Of a stretch of 64,000 nt of DNA, positions 35,092-44,195 are shown piece after piece. The stretch spans positions 372,001 to 436,000 of the forward strand of contig NZ_JACIDT010000001.1 in the NCBI RefSeq assembly GCF_014196495.1. Reading direction: 5' to 3'. The notes below the pieces were generated by a model. That model saw only the letters and a program-made list of their open reading frames with translations. It searched no databases and had not been told where the DNA came from. Each line of letters begins with the position of its first letter. The stretch's first letter is position 1. The position numbers and the translations under genes were made by a program. This DNA comes from Sphingobium jiangsuense. Its GTDB lineage: Bacteria; Pseudomonadota; Alphaproteobacteria; Sphingomonadales; Sphingomonadaceae.

Positions 35092-35099
35092 GGCAAAGC

Positions 35100-35127
35100 A
35101 CTATGCAGCCCCGCATCCTCCCGTCAA
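35100..35127 (-). promoter_or_regulatory. Candidate promoter of the DmeF-like gene
   Basis: On the minus strand TTGACG (35127-35122) and CATAGT (35105-35100) are separated by 16 nt, and the ATG follows 8 nt later. The leader would be at most 1-3 nt, with no ribosome binding site. Confidence 0.45.
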
Positions 35128-35240
35128 TCATGCGCGGCTGGCGGGGCCGCGCCTGTTTCCGGCCCAATCCCGGTCTTGTGCCCGGCGGCGCCAATGCGCA
35201 TAAGGGCTCGGATGCAGACAGCAAAGCAGCGGAAAGGCGC

Positions 35241-36749
35241 ATGACCCCGGCACCCCACGCCGCCGACAGGACAAAATCGGCGATCGTCATCGGCTCCGGC
35301 TTCGGCGGTCTGGCGCTCGCCATTCGCCTGCAATCGGCGGGCATCGCCACTACCGTGGTGGAAGCGCGGGAGCGGCCGGGCGGCTGCGCGGGATACCGGC
35401 AGCAGGACGGCTTCACCTTCGACGCCGGGCCAACGGTCGTCACCGATCCCGATTGCCTGGCCGAGCTGTGGCGCCTGTCCGGGCACGACATGGCGCAGGA
35501 CGTCACGCTCGATCCGGTGTCGCCCTTCTACCGGCTGAGCTGGCCCGACGGCACCCAGTTCGATTGCAGCGCCGACGACGCCACGCTGCGGCAGGAGATC
35601 GCGAAGCTCGATAGCGGCGACCTGCCGGGCTATGAGCGCTTCCTCGATTATAGCGGCGCGATGATGCAGGAATGCTACCAGCATCTGGCCCGCGCGCCTT
35701 TCCTCGACATGCGGGCGATGGCGCGCGCGCTGCCCGCGCTGATCCAGTCGCAGGCGTGGCGCTCCGTCCACTCGATCGTCTCCGGCTTCGTCGGAAACGA
35801 GAAGCTGCGGCAGGCGCTGTCGTTCCAGACGCTGCTGATCGGCGGCAATCCGATGACCGCCAGCGCGATCTACGCGCTCATCCACAAGCTGGAGAAGGAC
35901 ACCGGCCTGTGGTGGCCGCGCGGCGGCATCAACCGGCTGGTCGCGGCGATGGTGACGCAGTTCGAGCGCATCGGCGGCACGCTGCGGCTGGGCGATCCGG
36001 TTGCGCATATCGAAACCGTCGGCGACCGGGCGAGCGCGGTGGTGACGCGCGACGGCTGGCGCGGCGAGGCGGATGCGATCGCCAGCAATGCCGACCTGAT
36101 CCACAGCTACGGCACGCTGCTCGCCGACCATCCGCGCGGCCGGGCGCAGGCGGAAAAGCTTTCCCGCAAGCGCTGGTCGCCCAGCCTGTTCATGGTGCAT
36201 TTCGGCATCAAGGGCACCTGGCCGGGCATTCCGCACCATATGGTGCTGTTCGGGCCGCGCTATCGGGAATTGCTGACCGACATCTTCCAGCATGGCGTGC
36301 TGAGCGCGGATTTCTCGCTCTACCTCCACCATCCGACAATCACCGACCCCGGCCTCGCGCCGGACGGCTGCTCGGTGTTCACGGCGGTGGCGCCGGTGCC
36401 GCATATGGGCAAGCTGCCGATCGACTGGGCGGAGATGGGGCCGCTCTATGCCGAGCGCATCCTCGACGAGATAGAGCGCCGCCTGATCCCCGATATCCGG
36501 GCGCGCATCGTCACCCGCTTCCACCATGCTCCGCCCGATTTCGCGGCGGATCTCCACGCCTTCCGGGGCAGCGCCTTCTCGCTGGAACCCTTGTTGACGC
36601 AAAATGGCTGGCTGCGCCCGCATAACCGCGACGATGTGATCTCCAACCTCTATCTGGTCGGCGCGGGCACGCATCCGGGCGCGGGCATCCCCGCCGTGGT
36701 CGGCAGCGCGCGGATCACCGCCCGGCTGATGCTGGACGATCTGGCGTGA
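35241..36749 (+). CDS. crtI: Phytoene desaturase (CrtI-type)
   Basis: The 502-residue FAD-dependent amine-oxidase-like enzyme carries the dinucleotide fold IGSGFGGLALAIRLQSAG near residue 16. CrtI blocks follow: FTFDAGPTVVTDPD, LLIGGNPMTASAIYALIHKLE, WPRGGINRLV, and the C-terminal GAGTHPGAGIPAVVGSARITA. CrtI introduces double bonds into phytoene to form lycopene, feeding carotenoid pigments. The loop usually written GGRA is GGCA here. It stands apart from other crt genes, its stop overlapping an alternative start of the LOG gene. GGAAAGG lies just before the ATG. Confidence 0.9.
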   Translation: MTPAPHAADRTKSAIVIGSGFGGLALAIRLQSAGIATTVVEARERPGGCAGYRQQDGFTFDAGPTVVTDPDCLAELWRLSGHDMAQDVTLDPVSPFYRLSWPDGTQFDCSADDATLRQEIAKLDSGDLPGYERFLDYSGAMMQECYQHLARAPFLDMRAMARALPALIQSQAWRSVHSIVSGFVGNEKLRQALSFQTLLIGGNPMTASAIYALIHKLEKDTGLWWPRGGINRLVAAMVTQFERIGGTLRLGDPVAHIETVGDRASAVVTRDGWRGEADAIASNADLIHSYGTLLADHPRGRAQAEKLSRKRWSPSLFMVHFGIKGTWPGIPHHMVLFGPRYRELLTDIFQHGVLSADFSLYLHHPTITDPGLAPDGCSVFTAVAPVPHMGKLPIDWAEMGPLYAERILDEIERRLIPDIRARIVTRFHHAPPDFAADLHAFRGSAFSLEPLLTQNGWLRPHNRDDVISNLYLVGAGTHPGAGIPAVVGSARITARLMLDDLA

Positions 36750-36766
36750 CAGCGATGGGCGGGAAG

Positions 36767-37369
36767 ATGGAGCGCATCGCCGTCTATTGCGGCGCGGCCT
36801 CGCCCGCCGACCCGATCTTCCTCCAGACCGCGCGCGACGTCGGCGCGGAGCTGGCGCGCTGGGGCGTGACGATCATCTATGGCGGCGGGCATCTCGGCCT
36901 GATGGGCGCGCTCGCCGACGCGGCGCTGGCGGAAGGGGGCGAGGTGGTCGGCGTCATCCCGGAGGCGCTGGTCGAGGCCGAAGCCGCCCATCGCGGCCTT
37001 ACCCAATTGCATGTCGTGCCGGACATGCACACGCGCAAGGCGCTGTTCACCAGCCTGTGCGACGGCTTTCTGACGCTGCCCGGCGGCGTCGGCACGATGG
37101 ACGAGCTGTGGGAGGCAATCAGCTGGGCTCAGCTCGGCTATCACGCCAAGCCGGTGGGGCTGCTGAATGTCGCGGGCTTTTACGACCAGTTGCTCGGCTT
37201 TCATCGCCACATGATCGAGACCGGCTTCATCCGCCCCGGCCATGCGGGCATATTGATCGCCCGCGACACCCTGCCCGCGCTGGTCGACGCGATGGAGCGC
37301 TACGAGGCGCATGACAGCCTGTTTTCCGCCGCCGCCCGCGCGAAGGGCGCTCCGCCCCGGCCCGCCTGA
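36767..37369 (+). CDS. LOG-family protein (cytokinin riboside 5'-monophosphate phosphoribohydrolase type)
   Basis: The 200-residue Rossmann protein has ERIAVYCGAASPADP at the start, GGGHLGLMGALADAAL, and the signature PGGVGTMDELWEAISWAQLG (about residues 103-122), the LOG/TIGR00730 core. Bacterial LOG proteins release adenine-type bases from nucleotide monophosphates. ATG at 36767 is chosen since GGGAAG lies directly upstream and homologues begin MxRIAVYCG; GTG 36746, overlapping the crtI stop, is the alternative. It is probably cotranscribed with crtI. Confidence 0.88.
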   Translation: MERIAVYCGAASPADPIFLQTARDVGAELARWGVTIIYGGGHLGLMGALADAALAEGGEVVGVIPEALVEAEAAHRGLTQLHVVPDMHTRKALFTSLCDGFLTLPGGVGTMDELWEAISWAQLGYHAKPVGLLNVAGFYDQLLGFHRHMIETGFIRPGHAGILIARDTLPALVDAMERYEAHDSLFSAAARAKGAPPRPA

Positions 37370-37471
37370 AAAACCGCGCGACTGCATGGAATCGGGCGGT
37401 TGCGCTGCGGCGCAAAATACTATAGGGGCCGCCGCGATAATCTTCTCCTCAAAATTCAAGTCAGGACCTCT

Positions 37472-39289
37472 ATGAGTCTCCGCAATGTGGCCATCATCGC
37501 GCACGTCGATCATGGCAAGACAACGCTGGTCGACCAGCTTTTCCGCCAGTCCGGCACCTTTCGCGACAACCAGCGCGTCGAAGAGCGCGCGATGGATTCC
37601 AACGATCTCGAAAAGGAACGCGGGATCACGATTCTGGCCAAGTGCACCTCGGTCGAATGGCGCGGCAACCGCATCAACATCGTCGATACGCCCGGCCACG
37701 CCGATTTCGGCGGCGAGGTGGAACGCATCCTCTCGATGGTCGACGGGGTGATCCTGCTGGTCGATTCGTCCGAAGGCGCGATGCCGCAGACCAAGTTCGT
37801 CACCGGCAAGGCGCTGGCGCTGGGCCTCAAGCCCATCGTCGTCGTCAACAAGATCGACCGCCCCGACGGCCGCCCGGTCGAGGTGCTGGACGAGGTGTTC
37901 GACCTGTTCGTCAGCCTCGACGCCAATGACGAGCAGCTCGATTTCCCGGTGCTCTACGCGTCGGGCCGCAACGGCTATGCCAGCGACGACATCGACGCGC
38001 GCGAGGGCGACCTGACGCCGCTGTTCCAGAAGATCGTCGATCACGTTCCACCGCCGCATGCGGTGCAGGAGGACGCGCCCTTCACCTTCCTCGCGACGCT
38101 GCTCGACCGCGACAATTTCCTCGGCCGTATCCTGACCGGGCGCGTCCAGACCGGCGTGGTGAAGCTGAACCAGCCGATCCACGCGCTCGACGCGAGCGGC
38201 AAGGTGATCGAGCAGGGCCGCGCCTCCAAGATCATGGCGTTCCGCGGGCTGGAGCGCGTGCCGGTGGAGGAAGCCCATGCGGGCGACATCATTTCGCTGG
38301 CTGGCCTCACCACCGCGACGGTGGCGAACACCATCGCCGATCTCAGCGTCACCACGCCGATCGAGGCGCAGCCGATCGATCCGCCGACGCTGTCGATGCG
38401 GTTCGCGGTGAACGATTCGCCGATGGCGGGCCGCGAAGGCGACAAGGTGACCAGCCGCATGATCCGCGATCGCCTGATGCGCGAGGCCGAATCGAACGTC
38501 GCCATCCGCGTGACCGAGAGCGCGGACAAGGACAGCTTCGAGGTCGCCGGGCGCGGCGAATTGCAGCTGGGCGTGCTGATCGAGACGATGCGCCGCGAGG
38601 GCTTCGAGCTCGGCATTTCCCGCCCGCGCGTGCTGTTCCGCGATGGCGAGAACGGTCGCGAGGAGCCCTATGAGACGGTCGTCATCGACGTGGACGACGA
38701 ATTTTCCGGCACGGTCATCGACAAGATGGCGCTGCGCAAGGCGGAAATGACCGACATGCGCCAGTCCGGCGGCGGCAAGACCCGCATCACCTTCTCCGCT
38801 CCGTCGCGCGGCCTGATCGGCTATCATGGCGAATTCCTGTCCGACACGCGCGGCACCGGCATCATGAACCGCCTGTTCGAGAAATACGGCCCCTATAAGG
38901 GCGTGATCGAGGGCCGCCCCAACGGCGTCCTCATCTCCAACAGCACCGGCGACGCGGTCGCCTATGCGCTCAACGCGCTGGAGGATCGCGGCGTGCTGTT
39001 CGTCTCGCCGGGCGAGCCGCTCTACGAAGGCATGATCGTCGGCGAGAATGCGAAGCCGGAGGACCTGGAGGTCAACCCGCTCAAGTCGAAGCAGCTCACC
39101 AACTTCCGCGCCAGCGGCAAGGACGAAGGCATCCGCCTGACGCCGCCGCGCCGCATGACGCTGGAACAGGCGATCGCCTATATCGACGAGGACGAGATGG
39201 TGGAGGTGACCCCCAAGTCGATCCGCCTGCGCAAGCGCCACCTCGACCCGCATGAGCGCAAGAAGGCGAAGCGCGCCGTCGCCGCCTGA
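37472..39289 (+). CDS. typA: Ribosome-associated GTPase TypA/BipA
   Basis: The 605-residue translational GTPase has G1 AHVDHGKTT (about residues 9-17), the switch I Thr in ERGIT, G3 [10 protein letters not shown], and G4 NKIDRP. Domains II, III, V and the C-terminal BipA-specific domain are complete, including [17 protein letters not shown] and [11 protein letters not shown]. BipA binds the 70S ribosome and helps 50S biogenesis and stress adaptation. ATG at 37472 is chosen over upstream in-frame codons as it starts the canonical [22 protein letters not shown] lies 9 nt before it. Confidence 0.96.
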   Translation: MSLRNVAIIAHVDHGKTTLVDQLFRQSGTFRDNQRVEERAMDSNDLEKERGITILAKCTSVEWRGNRINIVDTPGHADFGGEVERILSMVDGVILLVDSSEGAMPQTKFVTGKALALGLKPIVVVNKIDRPDGRPVEVLDEVFDLFVSLDANDEQLDFPVLYASGRNGYASDDIDAREGDLTPLFQKIVDHVPPPHAVQEDAPFTFLATLLDRDNFLGRILTGRVQTGVVKLNQPIHALDASGKVIEQGRASKIMAFRGLERVPVEEAHAGDIISLAGLTTATVANTIADLSVTTPIEAQPIDPPTLSMRFAVNDSPMAGREGDKVTSRMIRDRLMREAESNVAIRVTESADKDSFEVAGRGELQLGVLIETMRREGFELGISRPRVLFRDGENGREEPYETVVIDVDDEFSGTVIDKMALRKAEMTDMRQSGGGKTRITFSAPSRGLIGYHGEFLSDTRGTGIMNRLFEKYGPYKGVIEGRPNGVLISNSTGDAVAYALNALEDRGVLFVSPGEPLYEGMIVGENAKPEDLEVNPLKSKQLTNFRASGKDEGIRLTPPRRMTLEQAIAYIDEDEMVEVTPKSIRLRKRHLDPHERKKAKRAVAA

Positions 39290-39296
39290 TCCGGCC

Positions 39297-39320
39297 GGGC
39301 GGGAACGAAGCGTCCCGCCC
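39297..39320. terminator. Hairpin between the convergent typA and peroxiredoxin genes
   Basis: GGGCGGGA (39297-39304) and TCCCGCCC (39313-39320) form a perfect 8-bp stem around an 8-nt loop. It occupies the 39-bp gap between two convergent genes, so a bidirectional terminator is likely. A T-run is absent. Confidence 0.6.
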
Positions 39321-39328
39321 CGTCTGAC

Positions 39329-39880
39329 CTACTGCGCCCGCATCGACTGCACCGCCGCCAGCGTGTTCTTCACATGGTCCTTATAGCTCAGCGCGCTGTG
39401 CACATAGGCGATGCGGCCCGTCGGCGCGATCACATAGGAGGTGCGGTTGGTCATCCCCGCCTTCAGCGGCAGCGCGACGTCGAAGCCCTTGATGATCGCG
39501 GGACCGGCCGAGGCGACGGCGAACTTGTTGCGGCATTCCTCGACCGAGAATTTGGCGAGCTTGTCCACCGGGTCCGCCGACATGCCGATGACGGTCGCGC
39601 CCGCCTTTTTGAACTCATCGCTCATCTCCGCGAATTCGCGCGCTTCCGCGGTGCAGCCGGGGGTGAAGGCGGCCGGGAAGAAATAGAGCACCACCGGCCC
39701 CTTCTTCAGCTGATCCGACAGCTTGAGCGTGAAGACCTTGCCCGCGAGCGCACCGCGCGTCGTGAAATCGGGCGCCTTCGCCCCGACCGGCAGCGCGCTC
39801 GTCGCCGCCTTGGGCACCACCAGCAGCGCGATCGCGCCCAACACACCGGCGGCGGCCAATCCTTTCTTCCAGCGTCGCAT
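39329..39880 (-). CDS. Exported or membrane-anchored peroxiredoxin (AhpC/TSA type)
   Basis: The 183-residue protein has an N-terminal hydrophobic segment (GLAAAGVLGAIALLVV) that is a signal peptide or anchor. The peroxiredoxin fold has FFPAAFTPGCTAEAREF with the peroxidatic Cys (about residue 77), the Thr-Pro, and a second cysteine in VEECRNKFAV. YVIAPTGRIAYV completes the fold. It resembles the BCP/AhpE-like periplasmic branch. Spacing suggests a single-gene unit, convergent with typA. Confidence 0.88.
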   Translation of the reverse strand: MRRWKKGLAAAGVLGAIALLVVPKAATSALPVGAKAPDFTTRGALAGKVFTLKLSDQLKKGPVVLYFFPAAFTPGCTAEAREFAEMSDEFKKAGATVIGMSADPVDKLAKFSVEECRNKFAVASAGPAIIKGFDVALPLKAGMTNRTSYVIAPTGRIAYVHSALSYKDHVKNTLAAVQSMRAQ

Positions 39881-39946
39881 CTTCCACTCTCCCTTCGGCA
39901 GCGATGCCCCATCTTATATCAGAGGAGGGACCAAAAGCGACTCGCC

Positions 39947-39975
39947 TTGCCCTTTTTCGCTGCCCCCGGTAAAGC
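39947..39975 (+). promoter_or_regulatory. Candidate promoter of hisG-hisD
   Basis: TTGCCC (39947-39952) and TAAAGC (39970-39975) are separated by 17 nt. The hisG ATG follows 9 nt later, with no ribosome binding site. The leader would be at most 2-4 nt. The pair is weaker than that of hisB. Confidence 0.4.
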
Positions 39976-39984
39976 GCGGCCATC

Positions 39985-40650
39985 ATGACCGCTCCACTCA
40001 TCATCGCCGTGCCCAAGGGGCGCATATTGGACGAGGCGCTGCCGCTGCTGGCGCGCGCCGGTATCGAGCCGGAGGCGGAGTTTCACGACAAGAAGAGCCG
40101 CGCGCTGAGATTCGCGACCAACCGCGAAGGGATGTCGATCATCCGCGTGCGCGCGTTCGATGTCGCCACCTTCGTCGCCCATGGCGCGGCGCAGGTCGGC
40201 ATTGTCGGCTCGGACGTGATCGAGGAATTCGACTATTCGCAAATCTATGCGCCGGTCGATCTCGACATCGGCCATTGCCGCCTGTCGGTCGCCCAGCCCG
40301 CCGACGCGCTCGATGAGGACGAGGCGGCGATGAGCCATGTGCGCGTCGCGACCAAATATCCGCACCTGACCCGCCGCCATTATGAGGCCCGCGGCATTCA
40401 GGCCGAATGCGTGAAGCTGAACGGCGCGATGGAGCTGGCGCCCTCGCTCGGCCTGTCGCGGCGGATCGTCGATCTCGTCTCGTCGGGCGCGACGCTCAAG
40501 GCCAACGGCCTCGTCGAAACCAGCATCATCATGCAGATCAGCGCCCGGCTGATCGTCAACCGCGCGGCGCTCAAGATGCGGGCGTCCGAGCTGGTGCCGA
40601 TGATCGAGGCGTTCCGCGCGGCGGTGGAGGTGCGCGATGCTGCGGCTTGA
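39985..40650 (+). CDS. hisG: ATP phosphoribosyltransferase (short form)
   Basis: HisG starts histidine synthesis, joining ATP and PRPP. The 221-residue protein is the short HisG-S form with [12 protein letters not shown] near the start (IAVPKGRI), [23 protein letters not shown] and [15 protein letters not shown], the PRPP/regulatory loop. The short form lacks the C-terminal regulatory domain and in other bacteria needs HisZ, which is not encoded in this window. It lies 20 kb from hisBHAFE and overlaps hisD by 14 bp. Confidence 0.95.
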   Translation: MTAPLIIAVPKGRILDEALPLLARAGIEPEAEFHDKKSRALRFATNREGMSIIRVRAFDVATFVAHGAAQVGIVGSDVIEEFDYSQIYAPVDLDIGHCRLSVAQPADALDEDEAAMSHVRVATKYPHLTRRHYEARGIQAECVKLNGAMELAPSLGLSRRIVDLVSSGATLKANGLVETSIIMQISARLIVNRAALKMRASELVPMIEAFRAAVEVRDAAA

Positions 40651-41932
40651 TGCGAGCCGCGCGGATTTCGCCGCGCAGTTCGACGCACTGGTCAATGCCC
40701 GGCGCGAGGCCGACGCCGATGTCTCCGACACGGTGCGCGACATCATCGCGAAGGTGCGGAACGGCGGCGACGCGGCGCTGGCCGAACTGACGAAAACCTT
40801 CGACCGGCACGATCTCGACGCAACCGGCTGGCGCGTGAGCGAGGAGGAGATGCAGGCGGCGCTCGACGGCCTGCCGACCGAGCTGCGCACCGCGCTGGAA
40901 CTGGCGGCGGAGCGGATCGCCGCCTATCATGAAAAGCAGCGGCCGGAGGACCGGGACGAGATCGATGCGGCGGGGGTGCGGCTCGGCGCGCGCTGGGGCG
41001 CGGTCGATGCCGCGGGGCTCTATGTGCCGGGCGGGCGTGCCGCCTATCCGTCCTCGGTGCTGATGAACGCGATCCCCGCCAAGGTCGCGGGCGTGCGCCG
41101 CATCGTCATCGTCACGCCGACGCCGGGCGGGGAGATGAACCCGCTGGTCCTCGCCGCCGCGCGCATCGCGGGCGTGACCGAGGTGTGGCGCGTGGGCGGC
41201 GCGCAGGCGATCGCCGCACTCGCCTACGGTACGGAGCGGATCGCGCCCGTCGATGTGATCACCGGCCCCGGCAATGCCTGGGTGGCCGAGGCCAAGCGCC
41301 AGCTTTACGGCGTGGTCGGCATCGACATGGTGGCCGGACCGTCCGAGATCGTCGTCGTTGCCGATGCGCAGAACGATCCCGAATGGACCGCCGCCGACCT
41401 GCTCAGCCAGTCGGAGCATGACCCGACCAGCCAGTCCATCCTGTTCACCGACGATGCCGCCTTCGCCGATGCGGTGGCCAGCGCGGTGGACGCGCAGATC
41501 CCGCAGCTTTCCACCGCGCAGACCGCGCGGACGAGCTGGGACGCCAATGGCGCGATCATCCTCGTCCCCACGCTGGAGGCCGCGATGCCGCTGGTCGACC
41601 GGCTCGCGCCCGAACATCTGGAGCTGGCGGTGGACGATCCCGACGCGCTGTTCGCGATGGTGCGCCATGCCGGTTCGGTCTTTCTGGGCCGCATGACGCC
41701 CGAAGCGGTGGGCGATTATGTCGCCGGGCCGAACCATGTGCTGCCCACCGGGCGGCGCGCGCGCTTCTCCTCCGGCCTGTCGGTGCTGGACTTCATGAAG
41801 CGCACCAGCTTCCTCGCGCTCGACAAGGCCGCGATCGAGGCCATCGGCCCCGCCGCCGTCGCGCTGGCGCGGGCGGAGGGGCTGCCCGCCCACGCCGCCT
41901 CGGTCGCGCGACGCCTCGGCCTTCCCTCCTGA
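40637..41932 (+). CDS. hisD: Histidinol dehydrogenase
   Basis: HisD catalyses the last two steps, oxidising histidinol to histidine. The 431-residue Zn enzyme shows [61 protein letters not shown], and the metal/substrate block [16 protein letters not shown] (about residues 255-270), then [23 protein letters not shown]-like ending. Start ATG 40637 overlaps the hisG stop by 14 bp, so both are in one transcript. Confidence 0.96.
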   Translation: MLRLDASRADFAAQFDALVNARREADADVSDTVRDIIAKVRNGGDAALAELTKTFDRHDLDATGWRVSEEEMQAALDGLPTELRTALELAAERIAAYHEKQRPEDRDEIDAAGVRLGARWGAVDAAGLYVPGGRAAYPSSVLMNAIPAKVAGVRRIVIVTPTPGGEMNPLVLAAARIAGVTEVWRVGGAQAIAALAYGTERIAPVDVITGPGNAWVAEAKRQLYGVVGIDMVAGPSEIVVVADAQNDPEWTAADLLSQSEHDPTSQSILFTDDAAFADAVASAVDAQIPQLSTAQTARTSWDANGAIILVPTLEAAMPLVDRLAPEHLELAVDDPDALFAMVRHAGSVFLGRMTPEAVGDYVAGPNHVLPTGRRARFSSGLSVLDFMKRTSFLALDKAAIEAIGPAAVALARAEGLPAHAASVARRLGLPS

Positions 41933-41953
41933 CACAGCAAAGGACTGCCCTTC

Positions 41954-42487
41954 ATGCCCATTTCCCTTTATGACGCGCTGGTTCCGTCCTGGCTTCAGAT
42001 CGCGCAGGCGGTGCGCGGCCTGCTGGACAAGGCCGAAGGCTGGTGCACGGAAAAGGGCGTTGCGGAAAGCGAGATATTGAACGCCCGCCTCGCCGACGAC
42101 ATGTTCCCGCTCACCTTCCAGATCGCCTCGGTCGCCAATCACAGCTTCGGCGCGATCAAGGGCGCGCGCGCGGGCGTCTTCTCGCCCGTGCCCCCCGCGA
42201 CCCCGCCCGCGAGCATCGCGGACCTGAAGGCGATCCTCGACGAGGCGATCGCCGGGCTCAAGCAGGTGACGGCGGAGGAGATGGAGGGCTTCATCGGCCG
42301 CGACATGCGCTTTTCCGTGCCCGCCCATGGCATCGAAATGCCGTTCACGGCGGAAAATTACCTGCTGTCCTTCGCCCAGCCCAATTTCTATTTCCACGCG
42401 ACGACCGCCTATGACATTCTGCGCGCCAGGGGCGTGGAACTGGGCAAGCGCGACTTCCTCGGCGCCGTCCGCATCAAGGCCGATTGA
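41954..42487 (+). CDS. DUF1993 family protein
   Basis: The 177-residue protein matches DUF1993: LYDALVPSWLQIAQAVRGLLDKAEGW at the start, a LADDMFPLTFQIASVANHSFGAIKGARAG block, and FLLSF-type YLLSFAQPNFYFHATTAYDILRARG at the end. It is predicted to fold like the DinB-type four-helix proteins, as the family is related to them, but its function is unknown. It is 21 nt after hisD and overlaps nothing; the nusB start follows 5 nt after its stop. Confidence 0.85.
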   Translation: MPISLYDALVPSWLQIAQAVRGLLDKAEGWCTEKGVAESEILNARLADDMFPLTFQIASVANHSFGAIKGARAGVFSPVPPATPPASIADLKAILDEAIAGLKQVTAEEMEGFIGRDMRFSVPAHGIEMPFTAENYLLSFAQPNFYFHATTAYDILRARGVELGKRDFLGAVRIKAD

Positions 42488-42492
42488 CCCAT

Positions 42493-42939
42493 ATGAACGA
42501 CCGTTCCCGATCCCGCTCCGCCGCGCGGCTGGCCGCCGTGCAGGCCCTCTATCAGAAAGAGATGGAGGGAACGCCGCTGCCGGTGCTGCTGACGGAGTTC
42601 CACAACCACCGGCTCGGCGCGACGATCGAGGACGTGACCTATGCCGAGGCGGAGGTCAGCTTCTTCGACGATGTCGTTTCCGGCGTCGATGCGCGGCGGG
42701 AAGAGATTGACGGGCGCATCTCCGCGCGCCTGTCGAAAGGCTGGTCGCTCGACCGGCTCGACCGCCCGATGCGGCAGATATTGCGCGCCGGCACCTATGA
42801 GCTGATCGCGCGGATCGACGTGCCGACCGGCACCGTCATCAGCGAATATGTCGATGTCGCCAAGGCGTTCTACGACAAGCGCGAGGCGGGCTTCGTCAAC
42901 GGCCTGCTCGACGCGGTGGCGAAGGACGTGCGCGCCTGA
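42493..42939 (+). CDS. nusB: Transcription antitermination factor NusB
   Basis: The 148-residue helical protein acts with NusE (S10) in rRNA antitermination. RSRSAARLAAVQALYQKEM is the N-terminal RNA-binding helix. LDRPMRQILRAGTYELIARIDVPTGTVISEYVDVAKAF carries the characteristic NusB core, and REAGFVNGLLDAVA is the conserved end (FVNGVLD motif). ATG at 42493 is chosen over the TTG at 42484. thiL begins 2 nt after its stop, as is common in proteobacteria. Confidence 0.95.
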   Translation: MNDRSRSRSAARLAAVQALYQKEMEGTPLPVLLTEFHNHRLGATIEDVTYAEAEVSFFDDVVSGVDARREEIDGRISARLSKGWSLDRLDRPMRQILRAGTYELIARIDVPTGTVISEYVDVAKAFYDKREAGFVNGLLDAVAKDVRA

Positions 42940-42941
42940 GC

Positions 42942-43913
42942 ATGAGCGAGGAGGGCGCCTTCATCGCCCTGATGCGCACCCTCGCCACCGCCCCCGGCGC
43001 GCGCGGCCTGATGGACGACGCGGCGGTGCTGGATCGCCCGGCGGGCGGCCTCGTCCTCACCCATGACATGATGGTCGAGGGCGTGCATTTCCTGCCCGGC
43101 GACCCGCCCGAAAGCGTCGCGTGGAAGCTGTGCGCGGTCAATATGTCGGACCTCGCCGCCAAGGGCGCGACGCCGCTCGGCGCGCTGATCGGCTATGGCA
43201 TGGCGGGCGATCCCGGCTGGAACGAAGGATTTGCACGCGGGCTGGGCGAGGCGCTCGGCCATTTCGGCGCGGCGCTGCTGGGCGGCGATACGGTGCGGAT
43301 GCCCGATGGCGGCCCGCGCACGCTGGGGCTGACCGCGATCGGCGCGGCGCCCGCCTGCGGCGCGCCCGCGCGCAGCGGCGCGCGAGCGGGCGACCTGCTG
43401 TTCGTCACCGGCACGCTGGGCGATGCGGGCGCGGGCCTCGCGCTGCTGCTGGGACAGGCGGACGCGCCGGAGGAGGCGCGCGCGCGCCTGATCGAAGCCT
43501 ATCGCCGCCCCCGCCCCCCGGTCGCGCTGGGGCCCGCGCTCGCGCCCCATGTCTCGGCGATGGCGGACGTGTCGGACGGCCTGCTGATCGACGCGAACCG
43601 GATCGCGCAGGCGAGCGGCCTTGCCATCGCCATCGACCTTGCGCGCACGCCGCTCTCCCCCGCCCTTGTCGCGGCCCGTGGGGAGGACGCGCAAGGCCGC
43701 CTCGCCGCCGCGACGGCGGGCGACGATTATCAGCTGCTGTTCACCGCCCGCCCGCAGGAAGAGGCCGCGATCCGCGCCCTCGCCGCCGCGCGGGGGATCG
43801 CCGTCACGGCGGTCGGCCGATGCGAGGCAGGGCCTGCGGGCCTGACGCTGACCCATGCGGGCGCGCCCGTGCCGCTGCCCGGACGGCTCGGCTATGAACA
43901 TGGCGCCAGTTGA
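42942..43913 (+). CDS. thiL: Thiamine-monophosphate kinase
   Basis: ThiL makes thiamine pyrophosphate from thiamine phosphate. The 323-residue PurM-like enzyme has GLMDDAAVLDRPAG near the N-terminus, HDMMVEGVHFLPGD with the metal-binding Asp, AVNMSDLAAKGATPLGAL, LLGGDTVRMP, and DVSDGLLIDANRIA. It is directly downstream of nusB. Together with the riboswitch-controlled thiC it places two steps of the thiamine pathway in this window. Confidence 0.95.
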   Translation: MSEEGAFIALMRTLATAPGARGLMDDAAVLDRPAGGLVLTHDMMVEGVHFLPGDPPESVAWKLCAVNMSDLAAKGATPLGALIGYGMAGDPGWNEGFARGLGEALGHFGAALLGGDTVRMPDGGPRTLGLTAIGAAPACGAPARSGARAGDLLFVTGTLGDAGAGLALLLGQADAPEEARARLIEAYRRPRPPVALGPALAPHVSAMADVSDGLLIDANRIAQASGLAIAIDLARTPLSPALVAARGEDAQGRLAAATAGDDYQLLFTARPQEEAAIRALAAARGIAVTAVGRCEAGPAGLTLTHAGAPVPLPGRLGYEHGAS

Positions 43914-44058
43914 TCCGGACTGACCGCAAAAGCGAAGCGAAATCAAAACCGGCTTGACGCCCGGCGCGCTGCCGATAGGTTCCTCCTCCAAAGGATCAGC
44001 CCCAAAAGATCAGCAAGGTCAGGACCAGCCTGTGACCGAAAAGACGCTGAACGCTTAT

Positions 44059-44153
44059 AGGAGGGACGACCCCGCCGGCACCGCAGGCGGCATCGCCTGC
44101 TTTCGTGCTTGCGCGACCCTGTCCTGCCCGCCATGTGCCGGGCGGCCCCTCCT
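44059..44153 (+). other. Structured leader region upstream of hppA
   Basis: AGGAGGG (44059-44065) is complementary to CCCTCCT (44147-44153). Between them lie two smaller hairpins: GCAGGCG/CGCCTGC (44083-44100, 4-nt loop) and GCCCG/CGGGC (44126-44143). The 282-bp gap before hppA contains no gene, so this may be a folded 5' leader. If the TATAGG at 44056-44061 is the real -10, the outer stem would not be transcribed. Confidence 0.35.
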
Positions 44154-44195
44154 GACCGAACCCATCACGATCATAACGGGGGAGAGGATTTTTTC

